Assembly: GCA_949357655.1 (NCBI GenBank)
Contig: CASHTG010000002.1
Coordinates: forward strand, 868,001 to 932,000
Origin: Parascedosporium putredinis
Lineage: Eukaryota > Ascomycota > Sordariomycetes > Microascales > Microascaceae
Direction: 5' to 3'
Length of the DNA: 64,000 bases
The stretch's first letter is position 1; the number at the start of each line of letters is the position of its first letter. This document shows, one piece after another, positions 49,601 to 61,768 of the stretch. The notes beneath the pieces are model-generated. The model was not told the origin of the DNA, did not search any database, and saw only the letters and a program-made list of their open reading frames with translations. The position numbers and the translations under genes are program-made.

Positions 49601-50849
49601 CCAACTGTTGTAACTTCCTGGCCAAAAGGTGAGGAGAATGTAATTCGAGAACCGATGCCTAAGTACCCCTAGACTTCGAGAGACCTTGGAGATGAATCCA
49701 ACCCCCAAGGCCATCACCCAAGACCCGAGGTGCAGGAGTAGTTTGTCCTCTCTCATTCAAGGCTGGATTGCCTTACTCGCCAAAGAAGGGATATCGCTAG
49801 CTAAAATCCCTACTCCCCACCCACTAAAACAAACCAGAGAGCCCGAGAAGGAAAGCTCAGCTTTCTTACCAGGGAGGCAATGACCCAAGCAATGGTGTCT
49901 AACCGTATAACTGTGCGACACATCTCATTGATATCCCTCCCTCATGAAGCACACGCAACTTCGAATGACATATTAAAGGCCAATAGCCATTGATAACCAG
50001 AGGAAGAGAAGTCTTCATTTCTCGAACGTCGTACAGGGCTGTAAGCGACGTCCACACTCGGGGAGGCTTGGATTTAAGTGAGAATCTATTTCCAGCCACT
50101 GCATCAAACTTACAGTCAAGGAGGATATCATCCTGGACACGCAAGGCTTACAACATTACAATGGTTAACCGGAGCCTTTTCTATATGCCTATTTACAAGA
50201 GAACCCAAGGCCTCTCTAGGTGCTATCACTGTGCGACCTATCATTGACGTGTGATGAAATTGTCACCAGCGGAGGCCCATTGACCCACACACACAGATTC
50301 ACACGCCCATGCGACGAAACACCCAGGATACTAAGCCACGCGTCACACGTTGGGGTCCCCCGTTTCCTTAACGCTACGTAAATCGTATTTAGAAGGGTAT
50401 CTAAAACATACTAGATACGGAAGCAAGCCCCTCTCTCCCGCAGCGCAGCTCAAACAACCAGTACAATGGCGACTACTCGTCATGCAACCCCCTTTGTTCA
50501 CGCTCTTTCCACATTCCTGCTTGCGTAGTTTTTCTTTTTTTCCTTTTTTCTTCATGAGGTTTTCGCTACTTTATCTTCGTGGCCCCTTTCCTTTGGACCA
50601 TAGCGCTCAAGGCGCCCCTTCGTCTTCGCTGCCAGCACTGCGTTCTGTACGGCGCGCGCCATCTGATCATGATTCCCGACTTTGTCAATTTATGCCATGT
50701 TCTCCGTCTGTCGTCTGTCTTTGGCTGCTCACGCTCCTTGCCCTTCAATGATACTCATACAAAATTATGGCCTTAAAACTACCGCTGCTTCGACGTCACC
50801 CATGGCTATCCCTGCTCCCATCAGTAGTTGATATAAGTGAGGGGCACAT
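46627..50849. other. Long gene-free region, 4.2 kb, between convergent genes
   Basis: No ORF with a recognisable domain or splice support. An 86-codon plus-strand frame at 47334-47594 has one hydrophobic segment but nothing else. It holds an 18-base T run at 49252-49269. No terminal inverted repeats or transposase remnants were recognised by eye. Confidence 0.4.
49252..49269. repeat. T18 homopolymer
   Basis: Eighteen T's, flanked by GGGGGA and GGTGGTGGTGG. Its survival in the assembly contrasts with the shortened C/G runs in genes. Confidence 0.8.
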
Positions 50850-53079
50850 CTAAAAGGCAGCACCGGGTCCGTCCCCAGCGAGATTTCTCATACTATTCTC
50901 ACTGAGGTCGCTGCGGAGCTCCCACGCCTTGGCATCGCGCTCCAGCTTGTCCCATTGCCGCAGGTTCTTAGACAACTTGTCCTGCTTGACACGGAGCTCC
51001 TCGCGCAACCTCTCCTCTTCTTCGCGGAGCTTCCTGTAATGAGGCTCCACCTCCCGCGTGACGCCCGACGTCAACGCTACGAGCGAGGGATCCACCTTGC
51101 CGCCACTGACAACGGGAGGCATGGATGACCACAAGCTCTGCGCGATTGTGGGGCGCGTGCTGGGGCCGCTTAGCTGCGACGCGGGAGCCGTAGGTGGATG
51201 GAACGGCTTGCTCGGGTTGGCGGGTGAGGCTTGCGTTGCCGAGGAAACAGAGTACCGTGGTCCCGTGGGAATGCCGCTTGCGCTTGGGGTGGTTGGTGCA
51301 GGCGACTGAGCGGTGGGCGTCGCATGACGAGGCGGCAATGGGGACGCCCACGAACTGCGAGGGCCACGGCCATTGTACGACCCTCGCGATGGCGCCACAT
51401 ACCCCCGAGGCCCGGTAGGGGCTACGGGTGGGCTGGCAGCGTCTGACCTCGTTGGTCCTAGGGGGTGGACGAGCTGCAGGAGACTGCGCGGGAGGGGTCG
51501 GCGGAGCCATGGCCCTGGCAGCCTGCCCTGGAGGACCACTCGATTGCTGTCGAAGGGCCGCAGGGCCGCGGGGGCGATTTTGCGGACTGAGAGCCAGATT
51601 CTGTAGCGCCGAGCTTGGGGGTTCTCGTTGGGCAAGGGTGGGCGTGGCGTTGAGTGAATGGTGAGGGGTGTGTTCGCGGGATTGCGGTTGAGAACGGGCG
51701 ATGCTAGATGCGCGGCGAGGAGAAGAACGTCTTGAAGCAGCTTGGGAAGGAACACCAGGCGAGAAAGCGGCCGGTCGGGGAGATCGGCCTGGGCCAAAGG
51801 GAGGGCGGTCATCCCGACGCCCCTGGCTACGGGATCGTGGGCGGTACGACCCTCCCCTGGGCCCTGCTGGCGGCGTCCCCACAAAGGGCGACCTCTCGCG
51901 GGGCGGACGGTCCCGGTTGAAGGGGGACCGCGAGCGTCTATCACTGTGGCAGGTTAGTCAGGCAAGAATGATCTCCTCTGCTCTAGGGGCTGATCCTACC
52001 GTACGTCATCTCTATCTCGAGTCCGATCGCGCTCCTTCTCCCGCTCGCGATCCCGGTCCCGCGACCTCTCTCGTTCACGGTCGCGGTCCCTCTCTCGGTC
52101 GCCGCGGTCTCGATCGTTCCTCTCCCACTCGCGTTCGCGCGGCCGCTCCCTTCCCTGTCCCGATCCCAGTCTCGATCTCGCCGAGGCGAGCGGGCCCGGT
52201 CGCGGCTGTCCTCCCTCGGCGCTGGCGGCGGTGGTGGTGGCGAGCGCGCTGGGCTACGGCGCGACGGGCTGCGCCGGGACGGGCTGCGACGCGGCGAGTA
52301 GCGCCGCGCCGGGCTGCGCGTGCGTTCCCGGCGCCTCCATTCGCGATCGCGGGATCGTTCTCGTCTGTAACGATCGGCACTACGCGACCGACGTCGAGGC
52401 GACCTTCCGGGCACATAGCTGTCCGAGGCGGGTAGGGGGCTTCGTGGGCGAGGGCTGCGAGGTCGTTCCCTGGTTGGGCTTCGTGCTCGTCTTGGTGATC
52501 GGTCTCTGTTGAATGGTCTCCAAGACTCTCCCATACCATACATTTTTACTTCGCCATCTTCGTATCTAAAACAGGGTAAGAGGCGTTAGTTGATGCTTGC
52601 TGATTCATCGATACATGTATCGATATCTTTCGTTCTTGATCGAATGGCGAGGACGACATGATTGGGAAAGAAAACAAACAAGTGATTCAACAAGAGAAGG
52701 AAAAAGAAAGTGAAGGGTCAGACTGGCGCCCATCTCTGGTGCAAGGGCAGGTGCATAGCAACCAGAGAGGTGGAGGAAGGCGCGATGGAGGGGCGGCGGA
52801 TGGCGAGGGATTTAGAGTGACAAACCTTCTGCTCCTAGTATCTCGGTCTCGGTCTCGATCGCGATCCCGATCTCTATCACGGTCTCGATCTCGATCCCGG
52901 TCCCGGTCCCTATCTCGATCTCGGTCCCTATCCCAATCGCGATCTCGGTCCCGGTCTCGTTCCCTGTCCCTATCCCTATCTCGGTCTCGGTCGCGATCTC
53001 TGTCCCGATCCCTATCTCTCTCCCGTTCACGATCCCGCTCTCTATCGCGGTCACGATCGCGCTCTCGGTCGCGATCCAT
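50850..53079 (-). CDS. RD/RE- and SR-rich nuclear protein with C-terminal coiled coil
   Basis: Probable RNA-processing protein, about 638 aa; I do not recognise the exact family. Exon 1 (53079-52826) encodes Met followed by about 75 residues of Asp-Arg/Glu-Arg dipeptides. Intron 1 is 52825-52566 (GTTTGT donor, ACTAACG branch, TTTTAG acceptor), splicing in phase to YEDGEVKMYGMGESW. Exon 2 is 52565-52000; intron 2 is 51999-51944; exon 3 is 51943-50850. The middle is RSRSADRYRRERSRDR-type sequence, then Pro/Ser-rich. The end is a charged coiled coil (EPHYRKLREEEERLREEL...LRQWDKLERDAKAW). One base is missing at about 52148-52150 and two in the G5 run at 51461-51465; restored, the total is divisible by three. 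An alternative start at 52543 (MYGMGESW) would drop the RD exon. Confidence 0.72.
52838..53079. repeat. Hexanucleotide array encoding RD/RE (minus) or RS (plus) dipeptides
   Basis: About 240 bp of degenerate CGAGAY-type hexamers. The minus strand encodes (DR/ER)n, in the first exon of the SR-type gene. Its complement keeps an open (SR)n frame, because CGN and GAY reverse to NCG and RTC. Related RD hexamers recur at about 52005-52130 in exon 2. Confidence 0.85.
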
Positions 53080-54009
53080 GGTTTCGAATGCACTCAAGAT
53101 GCGAAATAGAACGTGGAAAACGGGGGTTGGAGGCCAATAGATGGGGTTGAGCAATCAAATGGAGGAGCACGATTCCCGAGTAGATAAAGGCAGTCAGATA
53201 GCTTAGATGAAGACAGAAAAAAGTAAATCAAGTAAAAACCCCCAAAGATAGACGATGGGGAAGAGGAGGGCAAAAAATAAAATTGTAGATAAAATGCAAG
53301 GCTGACAGCACTTGAGATGTGGCGGGTCGCTCGCTCGCTCGGGGTCGTGAAAGGCACGGCAGCAATGCAGCCAACAACGCTCGCGTCGAGAAAAATACGG
53401 TGCGCTTCGTGATCGCCGATATCGATGTATTCGGATGATGACGACGAAAACCGGAGGGAAGGGTCGTGATGGGCCTCCAGTCCTGTTCTGTGTCTGCGTA
53501 GCTCCAAAGCCGAGCACCTTGTTATTATTGCTTTGCATCGCACGCGATCGGCTGGGCGAAAAAGGGTGCGCAAATTGGCAAAAGCTCGGGATTCGGTTTT
53601 ACCGTTTATCCGGGAAATGCCGCTCATCGCAACCTGAGGCGCGACCCGCTCACTCTTCATTGATCTCACCAATATTACGCCGAGCACGAATGGGGTGAGA
53701 ATACGGTTCAATGGATTTTTGAGCATTGACATCCTGTTCGGGAGAGAAGTATTGAACTTCTCAACCGGCGGCTTTTAGTCTTGTTTTTGCTTTTATATTT
53801 TGTTCTCTTCACGCTGGGGAGGGCGGATGGCGGCCGGAGCCTATCAATATCTTTGATTTTCATGAATTTGAAAAAGAGACCTGGGGCAGTCGTCCACTCG
53901 TGATACTGGATACGGGATCAGACACCTAAACTACCAATGGCCTAAGAACTAGACACAAAGAAAGGGGAAAAAAGAAAAGAAAAGAATCTGAGCCATTATC
54001 CCATTTTTA
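53080..54009. promoter_or_regulatory. Intergenic region, hda1 3' end / SR-gene promoter
   Basis: No gene supported. It should contain the promoter of the SR-type gene on the minus strand, and includes two GCTCGCTC repeats near 53330. Confidence 0.35.
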
Positions 54010-56530
54010 TCATTCCATCTTCTCATCTTCCGTCGCATTACTATCCTCACCCACGCGCTCCATGATCCACTCCTTGACCTCGCTTGCGTGCGCGTTCATC
54101 ATTTTGCTCAAGCCTGAGGCGCTACTGTGGATCACGTTGCCGAAGCGCCGCTTTGTGACCCGCCGGCGGAGGTCGGGGTCAATCCAGCAGGCGTGGTCGT
54201 TGTCCACATACACCAGTGAGTGGTCTCTGTACCATGAAGATAGGTCATGGTACACGTCTGACTTGACTGCCCTAAGATTGCCGTTGACAAAATTGACGAT
54301 GCCAGAGATGCGGCCCATAGAGTCTATAGCGAGGGTGACAAGAGTTAGCAAGAGTTAGTGGGTGTTAAAAGCTACGCGATAGTACGCGATGGGGCAGATC
54401 AGTCAATCTGATAGATCGGGAGACGAACCTCGACAGGTCAGGAGTGACCGAACGCCAATGTGGGCGTAGCCAACGCCCATGAGGAAAACCTCCGTGTCGG
54501 GGTATAATTGGAGGTAATTGTCCCAAAGGTAGCACACCAGCTCTTGGATTCTCGCCTCCAGGGCCTTTTCAGCCAGACTGGGAATGAAAGGAACGATATC
54601 CTACAGCTCACGTGTTAGACGATGGCCGATCGATTGCATGGCATCCAGCTTCGACTTACGCTCTCCTCAGGTCCTGCTGGGATGTTGACGTCCATCACAC
54701 CGAACTTGTGCTCAACAGCCCAGTCTATGAATTGCCCGACTTCATCAACCTGATTGCACGAAATCCGTTAGGGACTTTTAGTTAAACAAGGTAGGGGAGG
54801 ACTTGGGCGTACCACGAATGCGTTGTGGGGATCAAATGAGTTATCGACGTCTAGCTGCGCGACCAACTGGGGCCTGTGTTGTTGTACAGGTTAGTAAAGC
54901 GATAAAGATCATGGCGTGTACGAAAGGGCTACAAAGGGCGGCTTACGGGTCGTGAATTATGAGAAGTAGTCGCCGTGCGTTGTGGAGGCCGGGGTGACCA
55001 AGACCTGGTTTTCAAAGGTCTTGAACAGCGCCTCCCGGTGTATGTGCAACGGCATCATCTGGTGCTTCCTCTGCCACCGCTGCAACTGAGAGTCCCTAAT
55101 GATATCATGAAGCCGGGTAGAGTGTAGATCGTTGACGTCGGGCACGCTGAGAACCCCTTGCCTCATACACTCCCAGTAAGGAGCCTGGTATGCCTGAGCC
55201 TTGGCTAGCACCCGCGCAGCATCCTTGTTGATCTTGGGTATCTCCATGCGCGGAGGCGGCTCACCCATGAGAGTGCGTGCGACGGCGACGGCGGACTGGG
55301 AAATGGCCTTGAGGTTGTAGCCCCCTCGAGGCAGACAGCAACCTTGCCATCAGCCAGAGACATGAGCATGTGGGTCATGTGGGCGTAGCATGCTGGGGTG
55401 ACGAAGCACCCGCCTAGCTCGTCGCCCTTGGCGGCATCGAAGCCGGCGGAGATGACTACTAGGTCGGGGTCGAACTCATTGGCAATTGGCATGACAAGCT
55501 TTTGGAACGCGGCCATGTATTCGCCATCGCCCATTCCTTGATCATGCCAGCCGATATTGATGTTTTTGCCTAGTCCAAGGCCCGAGCCGCAATGTTCCAT
55601 GCCTCCGTCAGGTGTGTTAGGGTTTTCAGGTTCTCCAGGGTAAAACTGGCCATTCTGATACACGTGGATGGAGATGTACAAAACGTTGGGATCGTCATAA
55701 AAGATGTTTTGGACCCCATTGCCGTGGTGCACATCCCAATCTAGGATGAGTACCTTGCGACACTTTTCGGGGTACTCCTTTTGGCAGACCCTGACAGCGA
55801 CAGGGACGTTGTTGAAGAAGCAGAAGCCCATGGCATGATCGTGCTCGGCGTGATGACCGGGTGGGCGGATGACGGCGAAGGCATTCTTTAGCGTGCCTTC
55901 GACCACGTGTCTACACGTCTCGATAGCGCCACCCGCAGAAAGGAGGGCGGCCGAGAAAGACATGCTTCCGACGTAAAGCGAGTCACGGCCTTGGTCCTTC
56001 ATCTTTGTGAGTATGCGGAGTTCTTGGTAGCTCATACTTGCCAAGGACTCGACCCAGTCGTAGTGCCGGGGATCGTGCGCAGTGCAAATCTCGTCCCGGG
56101 TGGCATCTCGAGCCGCGATGCGGTACATATACTTGTTAGGCATGTCTCGCAGGATCTTGGCGAGATCCTTATGGGGCCCCATGTAGACTAAGCCGTGCTC
56201 CTTGAAAGCGTTGAAGATTTCCTCAATGCGACGAGGATCTTCCGGGTGATGGTCATGCGGGCTCCAGTCGACATTCATGTGCAGCTTCATCCGGTCGTCG
56301 TAACACACACCTGTCGGCTGGAGGCCCTTTCGGTTTCCTAGTGCGCCATTGCGTGGGAGGTAAAGAAGTTCCTCATTCGCCACCCCCGAGTCGCTGGAGG
56401 ACTCGTCTCCCTCCTCCTCTTCATCTTCGTTCATGACATGGTCGGCCTGGAACCCATTGGCGGAGATGTCATCGCTGGGGGCCCGCGACCGACCCGAAGT
56501 GACGGTTTCCGGATTGGCGCCGTCGCTCAT
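54010..56530 (-). CDS. hda1: Class II histone deacetylase (Hda1/Clr3) with Arb2 domain
   Basis: Zn-dependent lysine deacetylase of the Hda1/Clr3/HdaA group, acting in heterochromatin and gene silencing. Exons are 56530-54947, 54873-54813, 54749-54660, 54600-54429 and 54323-54010, giving about 740 aa. An acidic Glu/Ser N-terminus precedes the catalytic domain: IRPPGHHAEHDHAMGFCFFN (His pair), LILDWDVHHGNG (zinc Asp and His), GFDAAKGDELGG (zinc Asp) and CLEGGYNL. The C-terminal Arb2-type domain begins at ARRLLLIIHDP across the first splice and ends after GNLRAVKSDVYHDLSSWY. All four introns are 59-105 nt with canonical ends. Two one-base losses: the C5 run at 55321-55325 (CLEGGYNLK restored) and the G4 run at 54991-54994 (VTPGLHNARRLLL restored). 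Confidence 0.93.
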
Positions 56531-57958
56531 GATATCGGGCGACGGTGCAAAAACGAGACTGGGCTAGACGCCGTGCGATGCATGCATTAATCGGCTCTAG
56601 GGGTGACGGGGCGGGTAGAGCGTCTTTCAAGGGCAAGGGATGGATGCGCCTGCGGCGCAACGCTGAATTCTTCGCCCACAGGCTCGGCTAGACGAGTGTC
56701 AGTAAAGAAGAGGCGGGGAATAGTGTAAGTGGCAGGCAGGAACGCAGTCGAGCGATTCGCGCGGGGGCGGGGAGCAGAAGCTGTGGGCTAGGTGCTTGCA
56801 AAAGGTACTACAGAGCAGAGGCGGAAGACGATGGTACAGACTATGCCTCTGGTCATATGGATGTGCATGAAGAATCCAAGTAATATGCATGAGGTTGTTT
56901 GCGCCCTCTTGTCGGGATCAAACGGGCCACAGTGGAAGAGGGGGAGGGGAACCTACATCTGTGCTGCAGTGGTGACAACAGTAACACACGGGGTACCTGG
57001 CGCACTGGCTCAATGACAAGGGAAAAGGGATGAGAACCAATAGATGGTGCTGCACCAAATCTGAGTAGAGGCCAAATTTTTTATTGGAACAGGTGGATTC
57101 CTGAAGAGGGTGTGAGGTGATTGCAGTGGCAAGCTGCGTTTGGTGAGAATAAGTGAAGGTGAAGATGGAGCTGGATAGGATTAGCGTGAGAGCTCACAAA
57201 GGGGCGCGCCTTCTCGCAGCGGAAAAAGGAGTCTCTCACAGGTATGGCTCTATGCAACTGGAAATTGCGACCGGTCCCGAAGTTTCTACTTGGGGTTGGA
57301 GAGGGACGGGAGGCGATTAATACGTGGACGAGTAGGGGATTAGCTTGTATCAATGGGCGATGCAAGGTCGAGGTTCGCATATGTGCCCGTTGAATCGATG
57401 CAAGCGCTTTGCAAGCCCGAACCAATGGGTGCCCCTCTACAACACAACTTTTAGTGGTGGGTGGTGGCTGAAGCAGCCGCACAAGCCACAACTCTCACTC
57501 GCAGCCGTTCACACGCACCTTCCACCACAACACCCGGGCAAGGCCTTGGATTCCTCGACGGGAGTCAATTTCTCGAGGTTTCTCGGCATGCTCCTTAGTA
57601 TTAGCAGTGATATTAGTGCATCTCGTCGCGTCACGTCACCCGACCTCCTGGATTATGAACTGCATTGGGACCAAGGGTGGCTCAGCATCAGGCAACGTTG
57701 TGTTTATGGCAAGAATACAGTCTTCCTAATTCAGAAGGACTTGGCAACTAGACTGTCCTTGTTCTATCTATCACTGCCTTCCACCGGCTCAAAAATACAC
57801 ACGTCGTCGCCATCGTTATGCGATTCCATTCGCCAGCTGGGGAGAAACGAAACTGGCCAATGAATTGGGATTCAGCAGGCAGCCACGAACGGATCTAGCA
57901 CAAGCGGTGATATTTCCCTCTAGACTCGTCAAGCCTGCTTGCGATCGACGGCTGACAC
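56531..57958. promoter_or_regulatory. hda1 promoter / F-box gene 3' region
   Basis: 1.4 kb; no ORF with support on either strand. Confidence 0.4.
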
Positions 57959-59312
57959 TTAGTGCACAGCCTCTGCGAGCGCAAGTCGGTTCCCGGGCTC
58001 AGATCGTGATGGGTATGACCAAGCATCGTTGCCGCTACCGTCATCACCACGAGGATTGAAAGTGGAGAACGAGCGAACGTACGAGGCAGGCTCTGGAAGA
58101 GACCCATCTACGCTACAGTCATGCCCGAGGCGATCCATTTCTTCGTCTCGCTCGTCGTCAAAGCGAATGATGCCGCCAGCCGCATCAGTAGGGATCGGCA
58201 GCTGCTCCAGCCAGCTCCTCTCTTCTAGGACAGAGCGGATGGCGGCTTGCATAGACTCTTGGTCGTTGGTGAAGCACGGATGGTTCAAACGAATGTCCGA
58301 AATGAGGCGCTTCTTGGGATAGCTGTAGATGGACTCGAAGTAGTGAACCAGCTCTTTGGGGTCTAGCTTGGTGTACGTTCGAATGATCCGCCCGAGCCGG
58401 CTCTGATCATTCCAGCACACCTCGGCATCCGTCGCCTGGCTGCTGCTATAGTCATCCTATTCGCGATGAGTTAGTAACACGCGCGCCGGGGCCAGGTATA
58501 AACGGCCCTAACATCATGGGAATGGTACTTACCTCGTCAGCGAGATTCTGTTCGAGGGTGGGGCAGATGTAATGCTGAACCAAGTGGAACACGGCTGCAA
58601 GCAGGTCGAGAAGCTCGAGAAGTTCAGCAGTCGAACACATCCTCATCTGGCACATTCGGATGTCATCGACAAATGCGGTTGGTTGAGCGTCGCGTGGTCT
58701 AGGTAGTTCTCCATGGAAGTAGAAGGCGTAGAGCCACCAGCGGTAGAGAGCCCGTCGGAACGCGTGCCGCTCATGATCATCCAAGAAACGGCAAGATGCC
58801 GGATCCTTGATCCAGCGCAAATGGGGGAAGAGCTCTTCCCACTGACGGACCACAAGACAGTACTGGAGAAGACTATCGAGGTCCTCCTCGTCCACGACGA
58901 CCGTCTGCATTGGCAGGGTTTGCGCAACGTTTGGCTTCGCTGATTTCTTGCCGATACGCGTAAAGCCGCCCGATGCAGTCTCGCCTTTATCAGGCTGCCG
59001 GAACCCTCCTGGGGCGAGGATGGTTCTCGCCCGAGTCTTGGAACGCTGGAAAATGACGCGCCGAGGCTGGTACGTGAGTCCCCTGGTTTCCAGGTCTTCG
59101 TCGGAGGCTGTAAAGACCTGCAGAAGCTCATCCAAGGGGCTAAAATCTCTCTGGAGAATTGGAAGAAGGATCCCGGCTCTGTTGGACTTGAACATCATAT
59201 TGAATGACCGGTTAACCTGGGCGAGTTTGAAGACGCTTTCCACGTCAAGATAGTGACAGATATCCAGGCGGACCTCCGTTGGGAGGTCTTCTAGGCTTGC
59301 GCTCGCCACCAT
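57959..59312 (-). CDS. F-box domain protein
   Basis: Probable SCF ubiquitin-ligase substrate adaptor, 425 aa. Exon 1 is 59312-58533, the intron 58532-58457 (76 nt, GTAAGT...AATAG) and exon 2 58456-57959. The F-box is at residues about 6-45 (LEDLPTEVRLDICHYLDVES, VFKLAQVNRSFN). The rest is alpha-helical with no known repeat: a basic linker (FQRSKTRARTILAPGGF), then WEELFPHLRWIKDPASCRF, RRALYRWWLYAFYFHGELPR and, across the splice, YTKLDPKELVHYFESIYSYP. This architecture is common in Pezizomycotina F-box proteins of unknown target. The reading frame is intact, unlike most neighbours. Confidence 0.82.
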
Positions 59313-60663
59313 CTTGATAGCAGGTGAAAGGTCGTTTGTGGGGATACCAGTGGGAAGTTTGACGAGATACGAATGCCGTGGATTGGCGAACAGTTCGTGC
59401 AGGGTGGGGGACTTCTTAGGTTGGTGCCTTCTAAAGCTGAAATGGGTGTTGGGTGAAAATGAAGTTGGCTGTGGTTGGAAATAAAGGGAGGAAGTGAAGA
59501 ATGTAAATGGTGTTAGAACAACGATGGGTTTGTAAGATTTCGATAAACAAGAGTGTAATGATCAGGAGCTTGTTACAAGAATTTGTGTGGCTACTGTCAA
59601 GTTAGCAAGAGAACGATTTGTAGCGAGGCCCAGTTTCCCAGAGTGGTGGAAGTAACACGACTTACAGGCAAATTGGTCATAATACAAAGTGATGATACTA
59701 GGTAGATCTTGGATATTCTAAAGCACCGCACTTTTATATGAAAGATACAGGCGCTGGTTGCTTCAGGGAAGCTGGTTTGTCCGGCTGCGCGAACAGTCAG
59801 TTCCTCGTCTGCCGGGCAAGCAGAGAACCACGGCAACTTACTGCGTCAGAGGCTCCGGGGAGGCGTCGAATCGACGAATTGAGCAGATTTGCTCGGTAGA
59901 GGGGAAAGGAGAACTTTTGAACAAGTGTCTAGGAAGTGAATTGCTCACTCCCCAAATGCGTCGAGGCCGAACGATGACCCCGACGCGTCGAGACACGTAA
60001 GTTACTTTTCAACCACCCCGTCGTTGGGGCTTGAAAAGGTAGAGGCAACGAGGGCCGTCTGGGTATGGGAATGGGTTGTTTTAGTCGCCGCCATTATGAC
60101 GGTCGCGCACCGAGGGTTCTCCATATTCGAATGGTCTCGTCTTTTTCGTTGTCGAATGTCTGGTATCTTGGGGGTTGCTAGATGGATGTGTGGTGAGGTG
60201 GTGGAAGGAAAAAAGGAGAGGAATGAACAAAGAGGGAACGAAGGGCGGCTTATAAGAGCTGAGTGATTCATCAGTTCTGGAACAGCTCCCAATTTGGCGG
60301 TTGAAACAGCAATAATTCCCGCTTACTTAATTGAGTTAATCAATACGAATCGGGATTTGGGGAAGCTCCCCAACTGGGAAATTAGCACGCGCGATCGATC
60401 AGCAAGCACCCATGCACTTGGAAACGTCTTGGGCAATTGGCCAATTGCGCCCGCTGGACTGGATTGGACAATTCCATCACTTGTGTGCGTGCTCTTCGTC
60501 CTACCTAGGCCCGCGCCAAACAGTGCTCAACCGACTTCGAGATTTGGCCATGATAACCCTTCTCGACAAATCTTGTGGTGTTGGCCGTAAGTGAGTTGGA
60601 AAAGGTAGGGGAAAATGCTACAGTTTCAATTCAATGCGCCTCCGGTCTATGGACAAAGCCCTT
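59313..60663. promoter_or_regulatory. Intergenic region, F-box gene upstream / brx1 3' end
   Basis: 1.35 kb. A GTAAGT donor at about 59660-59665 on the minus strand suggests a 5' UTR intron of the F-box gene, but this is not provable. A 41-codon minus ORF ending at about 60002 is unsupported. Confidence 0.35.
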
Positions 60664-61768
60664 CTACGCAAACAGCATCTTGGTATCAAGCTCATCCCTT
60701 GGCTTCTGCTCACCATCCGACCGTAATCCCAAGTTTCGCTTCTTGGCTTGCCTTTCTACTACTTGCTCCGCCCTGCCAGTGTGCTTCACCATCTTCTGCC
60801 TCCGGAGATCCGACCTGACTTGGTTAGGAGAAACAAACTCCTTGTTCTCATAGATCAAAGGCCCGCCAAAGGAACCCTCTTGTATCACAATCGGCGTGAG
60901 GACGAACCGTGGCCCGATTTCGACTAGGTTGATGTCCGTGTTGCTTCCCGGAAGCTTTGACTTCTTCTGCTTCTTCTCCGCGGGGACTTCGTCGCCCTCT
61001 GCTACCGTCTCATCGACCTCGTTGATCTGGTAGTTGCGCACCCAAATCTTTCCGTCAAGGTATGTGAAGCCGAGGACGTGATCGATAAAGGGCTTGACTT
61101 TCTCGCGCCCTGCGGCACACCAAATGTGTGGAGAAAGAGTTCGCGGATGACTTGGAGGTAAGGGTCGTGGTCGAAGGCGGCATCGAACGAGAGGATGGGC
61201 CTGGAGCCTTTGAGACAGTTTCCGGCAAAGTGAAGTTCCTCCATGGTGTGTACTATTGCAGGTAAGGATTAGAAACATGACATGTCTCGCCGTCATGTGC
61301 CAAAAAAAAAAAAAACTAGAAGAGCCGGCTCGGTCATCCAACTTACGGTTCTGGACATGGAACTTGACGGTGGGGCCATTGGGGACCTTTGCCATCCACA
61401 TGTAGAGATCCTGGGCCTTCCTCGCCTCGAAAAAGAGTACGTTGTTGCAGTTGTAAAGTTCGGCAAGCTCGTTGAGCTGGTACAGCTTCGACTTGGAATC
61501 AAACTTGGAGTCTTTCCTGCCGTGAGGAAGCATGGAGGCAAGATCATTGAGGAGATGTCGGTGCCTGAGTGCGTGAAAAGACACCATATTAGAATTTTAT
61601 ACTCGTCGGCGATGTGTGTCGACAACCAACAGCTGTCGCGAGGACTCACCTATACGTTACACCTCTCGAGGAGAGGATCAGCACCCTTTGCTTGTTCTTG
61701 CGCACTCCATTCTTCTCGTCGGCTTTGTCGCCGGTCGCCTTCGATATCGATTTGTAAACAGCCGCCAT
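60664..61768 (-). CDS. brx1: Ribosome biogenesis protein BRX1 (Brix domain)
   Basis: Nucleolar factor needed for 60S subunit maturation, acting on pre-27S rRNA. Exons are 61768-61650, 61564-61347 and 61252-60664, giving 308 aa, close to the family length. The start is MAAVYKSISK. The Brix domain runs from VLILSSRGVTYRHRHLLNDL through ASMLPHGRKDSKFD, LYNCNNVLFFEARKAQDLYM, LHTMEELHFAGNCLKGSRP and FTYLDGKIWVRNYQI, then GPRFVLTPIVIQEGSFGG near the end. One base is missing in the G3 run at 61108-61110; restored, it reads GVPQGREKVKPFIDHV. Intron 2 (61346-61253) contains a homopolymer of about 13 T (coding strand). Confidence 0.94.

Noticed and set aside
60002..60121. 41-codon minus-strand ORF (MENPRCATVIM...)
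   Set aside because: Too short, followed by no clear downstream exon; more likely leader sequence of the F-box gene.
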